38,501 nucleotides of DNA from a virus, in IMG/VR virus record IMGVR_UViG_3300013103_000025, positions 1-38,501 of that record, one strand, 5' to 3'. The notes under the pieces are model-generated. The model searched no databases. It was given only the letters and a program-made list of their open reading frames with translations, and was not told where the DNA came from. Below are positions 1-8,371 of this stretch, one piece after another. Every line of letters begins with the position of its first letter. Position 1 is the stretch's first letter. The translations under genes were made by a program, and so were the position numbers.

Positions 1-155
1 CCCATTGTAGCATATATCTCATTTTCGTATTTTTTTAATTTGGGACCGTAGCATGGTTCTGACAATTTTAATAATTCAACACTCGATAACTTGTGGAATA
101 ATGATTTTAATTTCGATTTATGGTTTTTCCATTCTGGGGTTATTAACTCTTTCAT
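1..155 (-). CDS. Unknown protein, partial (runs off the left end)
   Basis: A reading frame begins with ATG at 153-155 and stays open to the left edge, giving at least 51 residues. It starts MKELITPEWKNHKSKLKSLF and is rich in Lys and Leu. The start is supported by an AAGGAACG ribosome site in the 9-nt gap after the stop of the gp6-like gene, so it is the next gene of the baseplate operon. The visible part matches no family I recognise. Position suggests a baseplate or tail role, but this is inference only. Confidence 0.7.
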   Translation of the reverse strand, partial: MKELITPEWKNHKSKLKSLFHKLSSVELLKLSEPCYGPKLKKYENEIYATM

Positions 156-164
156 AATCGTTCC

Positions 165-2657
165 TTATATAACCGTAATATCAATATTATCTTCAGTAAA
201 ATACATATATTCAGGGGAATATTTTAACAATTCATCTTCCGTTAAATCTGTTAATTCAAAATTGTAAAAAATATTAAAAAATGGTTCGATTACTTTACAG
301 TGGTCTACACCATCAATATTTTGCACAACTGAAATAATTTCAGATCTAGCTAAAGTAGTTTTATTCCCAAATCGACCTGAGAAAGATTCAATAATTTTCT
401 TCTTAATACTATCAATAATTTCAATAACATCTTTGGATGAATCAGATGATTTTTCAACATCAATATCTAATTTCAAAGGAACATTAAAAATTGGTTTAAC
501 CCACCCTTTTGTGCAGTAAATATATTTACAATCTTTACTTGTCACATATACAATATCATCCATCTGTGGTTCATATGTTGACCACGAATTTGTTAATATT
601 TCATATTGAGCGATGTAATGAGATTTCCCTTCAAATTCTGGTAATTCATTCCCGCCTATTATATATCTTTCTTTATCAATAGGTGAAGCGGGCAATGTAT
701 TTAAATACATATCTTCGACTGCAATTAAAGTTGGTAAATTATGCAACATATTTTCCATTGGGCCAAAAGCATTTGGAAATTTGATATTGGTGAAATCTGT
801 CATCATACGTTTATCATCAATATCCAATGTTGTTAATAACCTTTGTAATACAAAATATTCAAATTCGTCATATGATTGAATGTTGTCATAATAACTTTTT
901 AATACCATTGGGATATCTGAAATGTTTATCTCGCCTGTTATTTCATCTACGAATGTATTTGATAACATTGTATCATCTAGATTTTTTCGTAACATTAATT
1001 TTATTTGATATTCTGAAAATTCGCCGTGATCCGGATGAGTTAATATAAAATAAAATGTTTGCTCACCTTCTGGTATAATTGTATATGGGTCAAAATGTAT
1101 TATAAATTTTTGATTGGGTATATCGATATCCATATCATACATTATCATATTTTTTTCAATGACAAATTTGCAGGTAGTCAATTCAGGAAAGTTTCCAGAA
1201 GATTGATATTGACATTCAAAAAATACATCTGAATCCCCAGTCATGACAGTTGAATTAATCAGTTCAAAAATATACCCACTATCATTTGTTTTAATTAATT
1301 GCGGATTTATATTCATATGATTTACAATATATGTATACCGGCTTAATTCATTAGCCGAATCTATATTTAAATCAAATAATGTAATGTATTCTTCACCTTT
1401 TTCTATAAATACTGTATGCCTTGGAATTTCTGTCGTTCCGTTGGGTAGTGTTAAATATATATTGCGTGTTGGGATTATATCTTCATCGTATTTTAATGTT
1501 GTAAATAACATTATTTCATTATTTTTAATATCTGATCTTTTTAATATCGGGATTGAATTAACAAGTAATGGGATATCAGGATGTATATTAAGAGCATTCT
1601 TATAATCATCTTCGCTAACAAATCTATGCAATGATGTCAAATTATCAATTGCGCCAGATTTTATTTCCTCCAACGATTGAACATTTGAACCACCGATTGC
1701 TGGCGATGCATTATATACTTGATAATTGATATTTTCAATTGACCCATCTGTTTTTAAGTAATTTATTTTAGTACCAGACACAATTGAATTAGCAATAATA
1801 TTCCCGCGACTACCTAGCGTTGTAGAAATCGTTATTTTTATTGTCCCACCACTAGGAGGCTGGACGCCGATTAAATCATTACCGAAATAAATTGTATACC
1901 CACTATCATTTGGTTTTGCAACATATCCATAATCAGTTGCTTTCATTAAATACAATGAATTATATCTGGTGTATATTCTCCATTCGTCAGTGTATGGATT
2001 TTTTACTTCGACAGATATATCAGATAACTGACCTTCAAATCTAACATTGTATTCGCTGAAACGATACTGTGGCATATCTTGAGCTATTTGAAACTCAAAA
2101 TTTTTCACTTCCTTTTGAACAACGGGTATCATTAAACTAAATGTATTATGTGTATTATCAATAATAACTATTAAAGGCGTAGACGAATTTTCACTTATTG
2201 CAAATGCATTTACAGTATGAGCAGGGGGGTCAACAATAATTTTTGTTTCATACGTACTTACGAATTGGATACCATCTCCAGTTTGGAATTTTGAATTGTT
2301 TGGAATTGTAAATTCTACGTGTGGATGTTGGAATGTGAATGGGAAAGTCATCGTAACATTGCAAGATGCATAGTTGGCTTCAAGCGGGGTATACCCAATA
2401 AACGCGGAAAGATTTAAAACACTCTCAGGCAATTGTGCTTTTGTTAAAAAGAATTCCTTATATACAGACACTTGATAAAAAAGCATGTTGGCTGATAAAG
2501 TCGATAACACATCTATTATATATGTAATAAATGAAGACTTGGTCAAATCCACATCAACCAATTCCAAATAATTTTGAATTTGACCAATTAATTGTTCGCG
2601 TATTTGATCACGAGATAAAAATAATTGATTGGATAATTTAGGATCTATTTCAGCCAT
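165..2657 (-). CDS. Baseplate wedge protein, gp6 / baseplate J-like
   Basis: An 830-residue protein. The N-terminal about 90 residues follow the T4 gp6 pattern: a helical segment (LSRDQIREQLIGQI), then a 'Fxxxyi.dvLs.l..nmlfyq' stretch, and 'SVLNLSAFIGYTPLEA', which matches the gp6 'lGYtp' turn. Around residues 325-355 lies a baseplate-J-like signature, IGGSNVQSLEEIKSGA followed by 'HRFVSEDDYKNAL' (the GG.e.ie.ik.......r.vt..Dy pattern). In T4, gp6 dimers tie the wedges into the inner baseplate ring. The gene follows the gp25-like gene with one unknown gene between, a common wedge-gene neighbourhood. It is longer than T4 gp6 (about 660 aa); the extra length is mainly in the C-terminal half. 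The ATG has a GGTGATATAAC leader with a weak ribosome site. Confidence 0.85.
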   Translation of the reverse strand: MAEIDPKLSNQLFLSRDQIREQLIGQIQNYLELVDVDLTKSSFITYIIDVLSTLSANMLFYQVSVYKEFFLTKAQLPESVLNLSAFIGYTPLEANYASCNVTMTFPFTFQHPHVEFTIPNNSKFQTGDGIQFVSTYETKIIVDPPAHTVNAFAISENSSTPLIVIIDNTHNTFSLMIPVVQKEVKNFEFQIAQDMPQYRFSEYNVRFEGQLSDISVEVKNPYTDEWRIYTRYNSLYLMKATDYGYVAKPNDSGYTIYFGNDLIGVQPPSGGTIKITISTTLGSRGNIIANSIVSGTKINYLKTDGSIENINYQVYNASPAIGGSNVQSLEEIKSGAIDNLTSLHRFVSEDDYKNALNIHPDIPLLVNSIPILKRSDIKNNEIMLFTTLKYDEDIIPTRNIYLTLPNGTTEIPRHTVFIEKGEEYITLFDLNIDSANELSRYTYIVNHMNINPQLIKTNDSGYIFELINSTVMTGDSDVFFECQYQSSGNFPELTTCKFVIEKNMIMYDMDIDIPNQKFIIHFDPYTIIPEGEQTFYFILTHPDHGEFSEYQIKLMLRKNLDDTMLSNTFVDEITGEINISDIPMVLKSYYDNIQSYDEFEYFVLQRLLTTLDIDDKRMMTDFTNIKFPNAFGPMENMLHNLPTLIAVEDMYLNTLPASPIDKERYIIGGNELPEFEGKSHYIAQYEILTNSWSTYEPQMDDIVYVTSKDCKYIYCTKGWVKPIFNVPLKLDIDVEKSSDSSKDVIEIIDSIKKKIIESFSGRFGNKTTLARSEIISVVQNIDGVDHCKVIEPFFNIFYNFELTDLTEDELLKYSPEYMYFTEDNIDITVI

Positions 2658-2668
2658 GTTATATCACC

Positions 2669-3325
2669 TTATATAAAATAAAAGCCTGTATTTTTGTCAA
2701 ATGATGTTTTTAATTTCATTCTCAATTTATCGTTGTTGTCCATTAATTTTAATAACTTTTGAGCATTTTCGATGGTGTGAATTTGTTTATCATAATCCAA
2801 AAATGAATATGTATCAATCGTTTGATTTTCAACATCTTCAATTCTTCGTGATTGGTCTGTTTCAACATTTAACTTCCAAAATCTCCGTGAAGTATTGGGG
2901 CCAATTTCTGCACCCGTAACATGAAACAGGGGATATGTATCAGGGGAATCTTGCAAATATGATTGTTCAAATTTTACAATGTCATGCGCATATGGGGTAA
3001 AACCATATTCACTTGGGATAACAAAAGTTGTTTCATTTAATTTATTTTGGCCGATGTCGGATGCATCAAATCTGGTTGTTGATATTTCATCGACCCAAAA
3101 GACTGGTAACAAAAGGATCTTATCCCAGCGAATACCTGTTAAATCACCTATTTCTTCATACGCCCCGCCCATAGCAAATTCATCATCCCAAATGGTTTCA
3201 GCCTTATTTAAATGATAATAAGTAACCAAAAAGGCATGGGCATCTTTTGCATAATATTCATAAACCAGATGTTGGTACTCATGAATATAATCATAAATTC
3301 TTTCCCATAATTGAGGACTGGTCAT
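2669..3325 (-). CDS. Probable baseplate/neck structural protein, unknown family
   Basis: A 218-residue protein located between gp25-like and gp6-like genes, 4 nt after the first and 11 nt before the second. It has no TM segment or signal peptide. The middle contains a 'YG.TP...D.VkFeq' stretch and 'YPLFHVTG', followed by 'FWKLNVE', which resembles the beta-rich core of T4-type neck/baseplate adaptor proteins such as gp14 or gp53, but the likeness is too weak to name it. It ends with a charged helical tail and a GFYFI terminus. The operon position makes a wedge or connector role likely; this is inference. Confidence 0.75.
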   Translation of the reverse strand: MTSPQLWERIYDYIHEYQHLVYEYYAKDAHAFLVTYYHLNKAETIWDDEFAMGGAYEEIGDLTGIRWDKILLLPVFWVDEISTTRFDASDIGQNKLNETTFVIPSEYGFTPYAHDIVKFEQSYLQDSPDTYPLFHVTGAEIGPNTSRRFWKLNVETDQSRRIEDVENQTIDTYSFLDYDKQIHTIENAQKLLKLMDNNDKLRMKLKTSFDKNTGFYFI

Positions 3326-3329
3326 ATTA

Positions 3330-3770
3330 TTATACCGACACGGAAGTTGGGGATGTTAATGCTATTGTTACTTCATCGCTTTGTCCATCATATTCAGCAC
3401 TAATTTTTACAGCAAAACCGTGCATATCTTTTAGTTTAAAAATTTGCATTGATTTAATCATAACTCTATTATCATAATGACCCAGACTATTTGTTATTTC
3501 TTGTTGTAATCTATTTTCTGTATTTTCATCAACTGGTTCCATAATTAATTTATGGATGTCACTACCATATGTTGGGTCGTGGTCATATGAACCCCGAGGG
3601 GTTAAAAGAATATTACGCCAAGAATTTAAAATTGTATTTAAATTCTTATTCTTTGAAAAATCCCCCGAAGAACATATGCTCTGTGTAAAATCACGAAAAC
3701 TATCTGAAATACTATTATGTGATATATCGGGGAAGAAACGCCTCAATGGATTATTAGCCATTTGATTCAT
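3330..3770 (-). CDS. Baseplate wedge protein, gp25/GPW family
   Basis: A 146-residue protein, close to the usual 130-150 of gp25/W family members. The diagnostic segment lies at about residues 52-110: NILLTPRGSYDHDPTYGSD, then 'IHKLIMEPVDENTENRLQQEI', then 'DNRVMIKSMQI', which fits the family pattern 'lLtpkGe...dp.yGs.l..lifep....t......i..al...epRv....'. In T4 gp25 joins the sheath base to the wedge. The start at 3770 has a GGAGAATGA leader; an alternative ATG lies three codons inside. The first 17 nt overlap the end of the frameshift extension of the gp26-like gene. Confidence 0.88.
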   Translation of the reverse strand: MNQMANNPLRRFFPDISHNSISDSFRDFTQSICSSGDFSKNKNLNTILNSWRNILLTPRGSYDHDPTYGSDIHKLIMEPVDENTENRLQQEITNSLGHYDNRVMIKSMQIFKLKDMHGFAVKISAEYDGQSDEVTIALTSPTSVSV

Positions 3771-3957
3771 TCTCCATTATTTTTTGTTTTTCTTCTTCTA
3801 ATTTTGATTTCCATGATAAATAATCTTTTAGCCTTTTTACAGGCATACTCATTACTGCGGAATAGGGTTGTTTGCCCATTTCCATACATGAAAATATTTC
3901 TTCCCTCAATGTATCTTTATAGTCGTCAATCCCTGCGCTATTCGTATAATGCGCGAA
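3754..3957 (-). CDS. Candidate +1 frameshift extension of the gp26-like hub protein
   Basis: An open frame that has no credible own start. ATG codons near 4056 lie deep inside the gp26-like gene, and the in-frame ATG at 'MEMGK' has no nearby ribosome site. Just before the gp26-like stop, the mRNA reads AAC-TTT-TTT-CGC. A +1 slip of tRNA-Phe from TTT to TTC joins 'LVENFF' to AHYTNSAGIDDYKDTLREEI and a Lys/Glu-rich helical tail ending ENESNG. The extension adds about 68 residues, including 'YSAVMSMPVKRLKDYLSWKSK', which looks like the short C-terminal partners of frameshifted tail-assembly chaperones. A -2 slip would give the same frame. A short GGAGGTGGA sits upstream and could stimulate slippage. 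This is inferred from layout, not proven. Confidence 0.6.
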   Translation of the reverse strand, partial: FAHYTNSAGIDDYKDTLREEIFSCMEMGKQPYSAVMSMPVKRLKDYLSWKSKLEEEKQKIMENESNG

Positions 3958-4723
3958 AAAAGTTTTCGACCAAGTCGATATCCACCTCCTGGGTATGCCC
4001 GCACGATGTGCACTGAGTTGACATTTTGAGGTTGATACGATAATCACCAAATGCATCCATATATGCTTTAGTGATTAGTTTTTTATCTTTTGAAGGGAGA
4101 CTTAAATATGCATGAATTTTATCAATCGGGTCTTCGATTATTTCTGGTGATGTAGCTTCCTCGGGCTGATACTCAAAAGATTTAACAATTAAACTTTCAA
4201 GAATCATTTCCTTTGACCACGGGCGAGACCCAAGTGTTCGAAGAGCTTCATTTTCATCTGCAAGTGTTGGTTGTTTAATTTTAGCTGTTACAGATTTTGT
4301 AATTTTCAAGGGGCAATCAACAACTTCTTCAAGAACATTTTTATCTGCTGGGTAAGGGTTCATTGAAAATGTATCAGATGCTTTTACAGTAATTTCATAA
4401 CCAGCATCACAATTTTCACATGTTACTTTATAATTTCGAATGTCTTCATATGTAATATGATGAAGACCATACAAAAGAGCATCACGGTCACGAACTGTAA
4501 TTTTAGTTAAAAATTCTTTGTAATTTTTTAAATCTGTAGGCATGTCTTTAACAGAATCAAAAATACATTTATTCAAATGGTCTAAAATTTTTGATTCACT
4601 AACCAAGCTGGCTTTTAATTTTTCTTCGCCACCAACGGTTAGAGATGTGAGCATTAAACTTCTTGCTGTCTGTGGGGTGATTACTTCATATACGGGTAAT
4701 TCTGATTGGAAGCCTGTAAACAT
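3938..4723 (-). CDS. Baseplate hub protein, T4 gp26-like (T4_baseplate family)
   Basis: A 261-residue protein matching the general plan of gp26/T4_baseplate hub proteins. The N-terminus reads LPVYEVITPQTARSLMLTS ('vp..g..v.fRp...lt' region). A central Cys-x2-Cys (VTCENCDAGY, about residues 120-130) and a C-terminal Cys-x2-Cys (TQCTSCGHTQ, about residues 236-246) can make a zinc site. The final 'V.ffRalYe' is the end typical of these proteins. In T4 this protein acts in hub assembly. The ATG has AGGAGGATACATTAAA before it. The gene starts a transcription unit after a terminator. Its 3' end contains a slippery run that may feed a +1 extension. Confidence 0.75.
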   Translation of the reverse strand: MFTGFQSELPVYEVITPQTARSLMLTSLTVGGEEKLKASLVSESKILDHLNKCIFDSVKDMPTDLKNYKEFLTKITVRDRDALLYGLHHITYEDIRNYKVTCENCDAGYEITVKASDTFSMNPYPADKNVLEEVVDCPLKITKSVTAKIKQPTLADENEALRTLGSRPWSKEMILESLIVKSFEYQPEEATSPEIIEDPIDKIHAYLSLPSKDKKLITKAYMDAFGDYRINLKMSTQCTSCGHTQEVDIDLVENFFRALYE

Positions 4724-4839
4724 TTTAATGTATCCTCCTGAGATTTTAAATTCGTAAACCGTTTAACTTCAAAAATTATTTAATGTATTTGTATCAAGTT
4801 ATTCAGATTAGATCTTAATAACTCTTGGGTAGAAAAAAT

Positions 4840-4873
4840 AGGGGTCCATTTTTCAAATAAAAAACAGACCCCT
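4840..4873 (-). terminator. Rho-independent terminator
   Basis: On the minus strand AGGGGTC pairs with GACCCCT around an inner T5/A5 pairing, followed by ATTTTTTC. It lies 17 nt after the stop of the gene at 4890-5852 and closes the operon made of the HAD, tube and Cys-rich TM genes. Confidence 0.8.
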
Positions 4874-4889
4874 AGTTACAGAAATTTAT

Positions 4890-5852
4890 TTATGCAAGTT
4901 TTGCGCGAAGAACCTGAATTTTCTTGTCGGCTTTTGCACGACATGCACCCGGATCCTTAGTGTTTTTGCACATAGATTTACCACGATTATACTGGGTAAT
5001 TTGGGCTTTAATGGCTTCATTTTTAGCTTTGCGCATACATGCTTTTTTCGCATCACCATTCAATTTAGCACACTGGCCTTCTTTCTTTTTCTTATATGTC
5101 TTATAAGCCATATAACCAATCATAGAAATTACAGCAATAGCAACGGCTGCGCCAACATTGCGACCATTGTTGCCTTTTTCAAACCAACCTTTTGCAGTCT
5201 GCCAAGCTGTTGAAACTTTATCGCCAGCTTCACCTTGGAATTTTCGAAGTGTAGCCATCAATCCGGCTAGCCCAGTCTGAGTTGAAGTTCCGGTATTACC
5301 GCCGCCAGCTTCACTCGCACCAGCAGCATCGGCTGCCTGTTGACGTTCATTGTTATCTACAATTTCATCGCCAACACCACCCATACTACTTGAACCACCA
5401 TGTTGGGTGCCAAATTCGCCGGCCTTATAATCGTTATTAGCTTTAGCAGCCCGAACTTTTATCATATCCGGGCGAGCACCTTTGATAGCTTCAAGCAATT
5501 CAGATTCGTTTAACAAACCAGCTGAATTTACATCAGAATCAAGAACACTCAATCCAAGAGCACATTCACAAATGATTTCAGGATCAATTTCTGCTTCAAT
5601 GCCTTCTTTAATAAGCATTGTTTTTACTTGTTCAATCATCATTGATACAGCTATATCACGATCGATATCTTTTGGGATGCTATCGCCGGTCATTGCATAA
5701 GCAAGGACATCGCCATCCGAGGCTTCACGGATAACATATTCAAGCTGTTCTTTTGAACCGCCCAAATCTTTTACCTGCTCAGCCAGGCTCTGGCGAACAA
5801 AACCCATAAAGATGGCAGAGTTTTCAACATTTGTACTTTCTGTAATAAACAT
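4890..5852 (-). CDS. Cys-rich single-TM protein, family member A
   Basis: A 320-residue protein, one of four paralogues in this window. The N-terminal domain (about 1-120) has 'AIFMGFVRQSLAEQV', 'ASDGDVLAYAM' and 'IPKDIDRD', shared with the copies at 26986, 30504 and 32171. A Gly/Ser/Ala linker containing SSSMGGVGDEI and ADAAGASEAG is almost shared with the copy at 30504. One TM helix follows (about 230-250, AAVAIAVISMIGYMAY), then a Lys-rich cytoplasm-type tail with four Cys: 'QCAKLNGDAKKAC' and 'SMCKNTKDPGACRAKADKKI'. The tail motif C-x7-C-x2-K is conserved in all four. It sits directly downstream of the tail tube in the same operon, so it is expressed late and may be a virion or ejected protein (inference). 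Function unknown. Confidence 0.85.
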   Translation of the reverse strand: MFITESTNVENSAIFMGFVRQSLAEQVKDLGGSKEQLEYVIREASDGDVLAYAMTGDSIPKDIDRDIAVSMMIEQVKTMLIKEGIEAEIDPEIICECALGLSVLDSDVNSAGLLNESELLEAIKGARPDMIKVRAAKANNDYKAGEFGTQHGGSSSMGGVGDEIVDNNERQQAADAAGASEAGGGNTGTSTQTGLAGLMATLRKFQGEAGDKVSTAWQTAKGWFEKGNNGRNVGAAVAIAVISMIGYMAYKTYKKKKEGQCAKLNGDAKKACMRKAKNEAIKAQITQYNRGKSMCKNTKDPGACRAKADKKIQVLRAKLA

Positions 5853-5893
5853 TTTAATATGCTCCTAAATTTTTAAATTAAAAACTTCACTTA

Positions 5894-6613
5894 TTATGAA
5901 CTGCGAGCAGTCCGTTTTAATATAGCTTCCTTGTGACCAGATGCTTTCGTAAAACCGGATATCGCATCCTTCACCCAATTTTCATGCCATACGTAATCAA
6001 CATTAAATTCGATTTCGGGTTCAATTTTACCAACATTTTCAACATCGCTTGACATAAGATCCTGGGGATCCTTCAATGGGAAAACACCATCATAACACGC
6101 ATAATATTCAACAGTCTCACCATCTGGCGCGGTTGTCCAATAATATAGCAAACCAGCATATGTAGATTTGTTATATCCTGATCTATCAGATTTGACATCC
6201 AGATTTGTGGCACCCGAACGATAATCCCGAATCATACGTGCCCAGCCATGAAAAATACTTGTGATAGGAAGCCCGGAATATTCTAGGAATTTAATAGACA
6301 CGGAATCACCGTAATCCATATTACCAGGTACAGCCCATTTGGTTCCACCCAAACCAGTAAATGAAACCTTATTTAAAGTACCACCCGGCGGTGTTACCGA
6401 CAAACAAGATGCTGATAACAAATCAATGATTTCAGCTTTCTGTAAGCCACCTTGAGACCCAGTCACCCCAACATAATCCTCTAATTTAGCAGGAATCCTT
6501 TCAAAATAAATATGGTGATAACCAGTGAGATACGGCTCAGCAATACCAATGGTCGTACCACCAAAATTCCTTGAAAAGGTATTGTTAGGTACATTCTGGA
6601 ATGAACTCTGCAT
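5894..6613 (-). CDS. Tail tube protein, gp19-like
   Basis: A 239-residue protein. The central and C-terminal segments are characteristic of gp19-type tubes: GLPITSIFHGWARMIRDYRS, then 'YAGLLYYWTTAPDGETVEYY', 'YDGVFPLKDPQDLMSSDV' and 'KIEPEIEFNVDYVWHENWV'. The tube protein stacks in hexameric rings inside the sheath, forming the DNA conduit. The length is somewhat greater than T4 gp19 (163 aa). The start has a GGAGGAAAGTATA leader. In T4 the tube gene directly follows the sheath gene; here the sheath lies about 2.5 kb upstream, beyond a regulatory island, and a HAD phosphatase gene takes the upstream place. Confidence 0.9.
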   Translation of the reverse strand: MQSSFQNVPNNTFSRNFGGTTIGIAEPYLTGYHHIYFERIPAKLEDYVGVTGSQGGLQKAEIIDLLSASCLSVTPPGGTLNKVSFTGLGGTKWAVPGNMDYGDSVSIKFLEYSGLPITSIFHGWARMIRDYRSGATNLDVKSDRSGYNKSTYAGLLYYWTTAPDGETVEYYACYDGVFPLKDPQDLMSSDVENVGKIEPEIEFNVDYVWHENWVKDAISGFTKASGHKEAILKRTARSS

Positions 6614-6637
6614 TATACTTTCCTCCAGCGTTAAATT

Positions 6638-7111
6638 CTATATTAATTTTTCACTTTTTAAATTGGCAAGTGTTTTAGACCAATTTTGAAAACGAAAAGC
6701 ACGGTCATCAATATATGCGGCCGCTGCTAACTTATCACCAGTAATCAGATCAAAATAAATTTCATTTTCAAACAAATATTTACTTACGTATTTCTTAGAA
6801 TTTTCAACTTCCTGTAAATTATTATCATGCTGTCCCAATGAGACACGGGTTGTAAAGATAACAATTTCATATTTATTCTTGAGGATTTCTATAGCTTCTT
6901 TAACGCCTTCGATAATTGGGTTTTGGGGCTCCGGGTTGAATGAATCTTCGGAATTCCATTGATGAATAACACCATCAAAATCAATCATTATTCTTGGCTT
7001 ATCAACACTTTCATTTAATGGAACATATGTTGGCCTATCTGCAGTATGATAATTCTTCGCCAAAACCATGTGCGGCGAATCAATCGCAAAGATAGACTCA
7101 AATACAGCCAT
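6638..7111 (-). CDS. HAD-family phosphatase/nucleotidase-like protein
   Basis: A 157-residue protein with the HAD core. Motif I is IMIDFDGVIHQW (Asp nucleophile and second Asp, about residues 42-53). Motif II is the Thr in 'IVIFTTRVS' (about 84-92). Motif IV is the acidic pair in 'AAAYIDDRAFRFQNW' (about 130-144). There is no obvious cap domain, so the substrate may be small or a nucleic-acid end. The 5'(3')-deoxynucleotidase and 3'-phosphatase families have this plan, but which applies cannot be said. The gene is first in the operon with tail tube and TM protein A, with a class II promoter motif 33 nt before the ATG. Nucleotide metabolism in a late operon is unusual. Confidence 0.8.
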   Translation of the reverse strand: MAVFESIFAIDSPHMVLAKNYHTADRPTYVPLNESVDKPRIMIDFDGVIHQWNSEDSFNPEPQNPIIEGVKEAIEILKNKYEIVIFTTRVSLGQHDNNLQEVENSKKYVSKYLFENEIYFDLITGDKLAAAAYIDDRAFRFQNWSKTLANLKSEKLI

Positions 7112-7144
7112 TAATTTTCTCCAATAAGTAAATTTATATTCCTC

Positions 7145-7157
7145 ATATTTATGTTCT
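7145..7157 (-). promoter_or_regulatory. Class II promoter-like motif
   Basis: The minus strand reads AGAACATAAATAT, 33 nt before the HAD gene start. It matches the motif found ahead of other minus-strand operons. Confidence 0.55.
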
Positions 7158-7184
7158 AATTATAAAAGGAAAGTGTTAGTTCTG

Positions 7185-7199
7185 AGAACATATATATGA
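7185..7199 (+). promoter_or_regulatory. Class II-like promoter motif for the nuclease gene
   Basis: The plus strand reads AGAACATATATATGA, 37 nt before the nuclease ATG. This is the only clear plus-strand copy of class II. Its second half also resembles class I. It forms a divergent pair with the motif at 7145. Confidence 0.5.
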
Positions 7200-7236
7200 C
7201 CATATAATTTATTTTAACTTTTATTGAGGTGTTCAT

Positions 7237-7590
7237 ATGTTATTGAATAATATTTATACTTATAAAGCGAAGATTACAAGAGTTGTTGACGGCGATACTG
7301 TGGACGCTGAAATTGATTGTGGCTTTGGTATTATAATATCCAAACGGTTACGAATATTAGATTTGGATACACCGGAGACTTGGCGACCTTCATGCGAGAA
7401 GGAGTATGCACACGGGTTAAAAGCCAAAGATAAGGCCGTGGAATTGTTGGAAAATAAAGAATTGTATATTGAGACAGGGAAAGATAAAGGTGTATATGGG
7501 CGCTATCTGGCTAACATTCAGATGGAAGATGGAAATGATTATGCTCAATATATGAAAGATATTGGGTTTGAAAAACTGGATAAATATTAA
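7237..7590 (+). CDS. Staphylococcal-nuclease-like (thermonuclease) protein
   Basis: A 117-residue SNase-fold protein. It begins with 'YKAKITRVVDGDTVDAEID' (typical strand with DGDT). The catalytic region follows: RLRILDLDTPETWRP supplies the first Arg, the metal-binding Asp and the Glu. GVYGRYLANI supplies the second catalytic Arg. All key positions of the SNase active site (Arg35, Asp40, Glu43, Arg87 in the staphylococcal enzyme) therefore seem present. There is no signal peptide, so it should act in the cytoplasm, perhaps on host or competing DNA/RNA (inference). It is a compact single gene between a class II-like motif and a terminator. The ATG follows a TTGAGGTGTTC leader. Confidence 0.88.
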   Translation: MLLNNIYTYKAKITRVVDGDTVDAEIDCGFGIIISKRLRILDLDTPETWRPSCEKEYAHGLKAKDKAVELLENKELYIETGKDKGVYGRYLANIQMEDGNDYAQYMKDIGFEKLDKY

Positions 7591-7594
7591 CAAA

Positions 7595-7632
7595 AAAAGA
7601 AGGCGGGGCATAATCAACCCCGCCTTCTTTTT
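7595..7632. terminator. Bidirectional rho-independent terminator
   Basis: AAAAGAAGGCGGGG pairs with CCCCGCCTTCTTTT around a 9-nt loop, with A and T tracts on the two sides. It serves the nuclease on plus and the convergent MerR-like gene on minus. A near copy of this stem lies at 8372-8414. Confidence 0.9.
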
Positions 7633-8329
7633 ATATAGCTATTTCTTCTTTTGTAAATGTTGTTCGAAATTCATAATGCCTTCTTGCTATGTCTTTCAAA
7701 TCTAAAATAAATGCACTTCCGCTATTTTCACAAAATTTAAATCCTTCAAATTTTGGGCTGCGTTTCTTCCTGTTTTCATTTTGTTCAATCATAAAATATT
7801 TTGGGTCAAAACCGTCCCCATTGAACCCATTATGAGTTATAGTATAACCATTGGTTTCGATATTAGTTATAATTCCCCCAACTGGTTCCTTAGTTAATCT
7901 TGGTATCTCAAACCACATATATAAACAATATTGATTAATTAAAAATATTTCATTTAAAAAATATGTTGTAATTAAATCAGTTGACTTTATATCTTCAAAA
8001 AATTGAGCAATCAATATCACAATTTCTTTTCCCAAACCAATATGAAGACATTCAACAATAACATAAAGTTTAAATAATTCACCGTTTGAATATTCGTTGG
8101 GAAACCCCCGCCCTTTTTTTATCTTTCGTTTCCTCATGGTTATCTTATCAGAACTGAAATCGACAGTTGTAATTGGATATAATAAATTATAATATTCTTT
8201 TGTTATATGTTGAATAGCTGAAATAGAAGCCCCAGTTGCTTTTGCAACATCAATTGTTTTGTATAATTTTTCTTGTGGATTTTTTTCTATTATTGATGTT
8301 ATCGTTTGTTTTGTTATGCCCTTTGTCAT
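7631..8329 (-). CDS. MerR-like DNA-binding protein, copy 1
   Basis: A 232-residue protein. The N-terminal region has a MerR-type winged-helix pattern: 'LYKTIDVAKATGASISAIQHI' (helix-turn-helix, residues about 22-42) and then 'GRGFPNEYSNGELFKLYVIVEC' (the '.R.Yt..dl..l..i..l' segment). The rest aligns with the protein at 8414-8983: 'GLGKEIVILIAQFF', 'YMWFEIPR', 'VGGIITNI', 'F.EGFKFCENSGSAFILDL' and 'AR.HYEF'. The shared C-terminal domain is not one I recognise. The two copies probably arose by duplication. It likely regulates phage transcription, perhaps through the promoter motifs nearby (inference). TAA overlaps the terminator edge. Confidence 0.75.
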   Translation of the reverse strand: MTKGITKQTITSIIEKNPQEKLYKTIDVAKATGASISAIQHITKEYYNLLYPITTVDFSSDKITMRKRKIKKGRGFPNEYSNGELFKLYVIVECLHIGLGKEIVILIAQFFEDIKSTDLITTYFLNEIFLINQYCLYMWFEIPRLTKEPVGGIITNIETNGYTITHNGFNGDGFDPKYFMIEQNENRKKRSPKFEGFKFCENSGSAFILDLKDIARRHYEFRTTFTKEEIAI

Positions 8330-8371
8330 ACTATTTTTCTCCTTTGGTTGATTATTTTATAATTTGTAAAT

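Noticed and set aside
3958-4056. Independent gene start at 4056 for the frameshift ORF
   Set aside because: The ATG and the first 32 codons lie wholly within the gp26-like gene, with no ribosome site and Cys/Arg-rich shadow composition.
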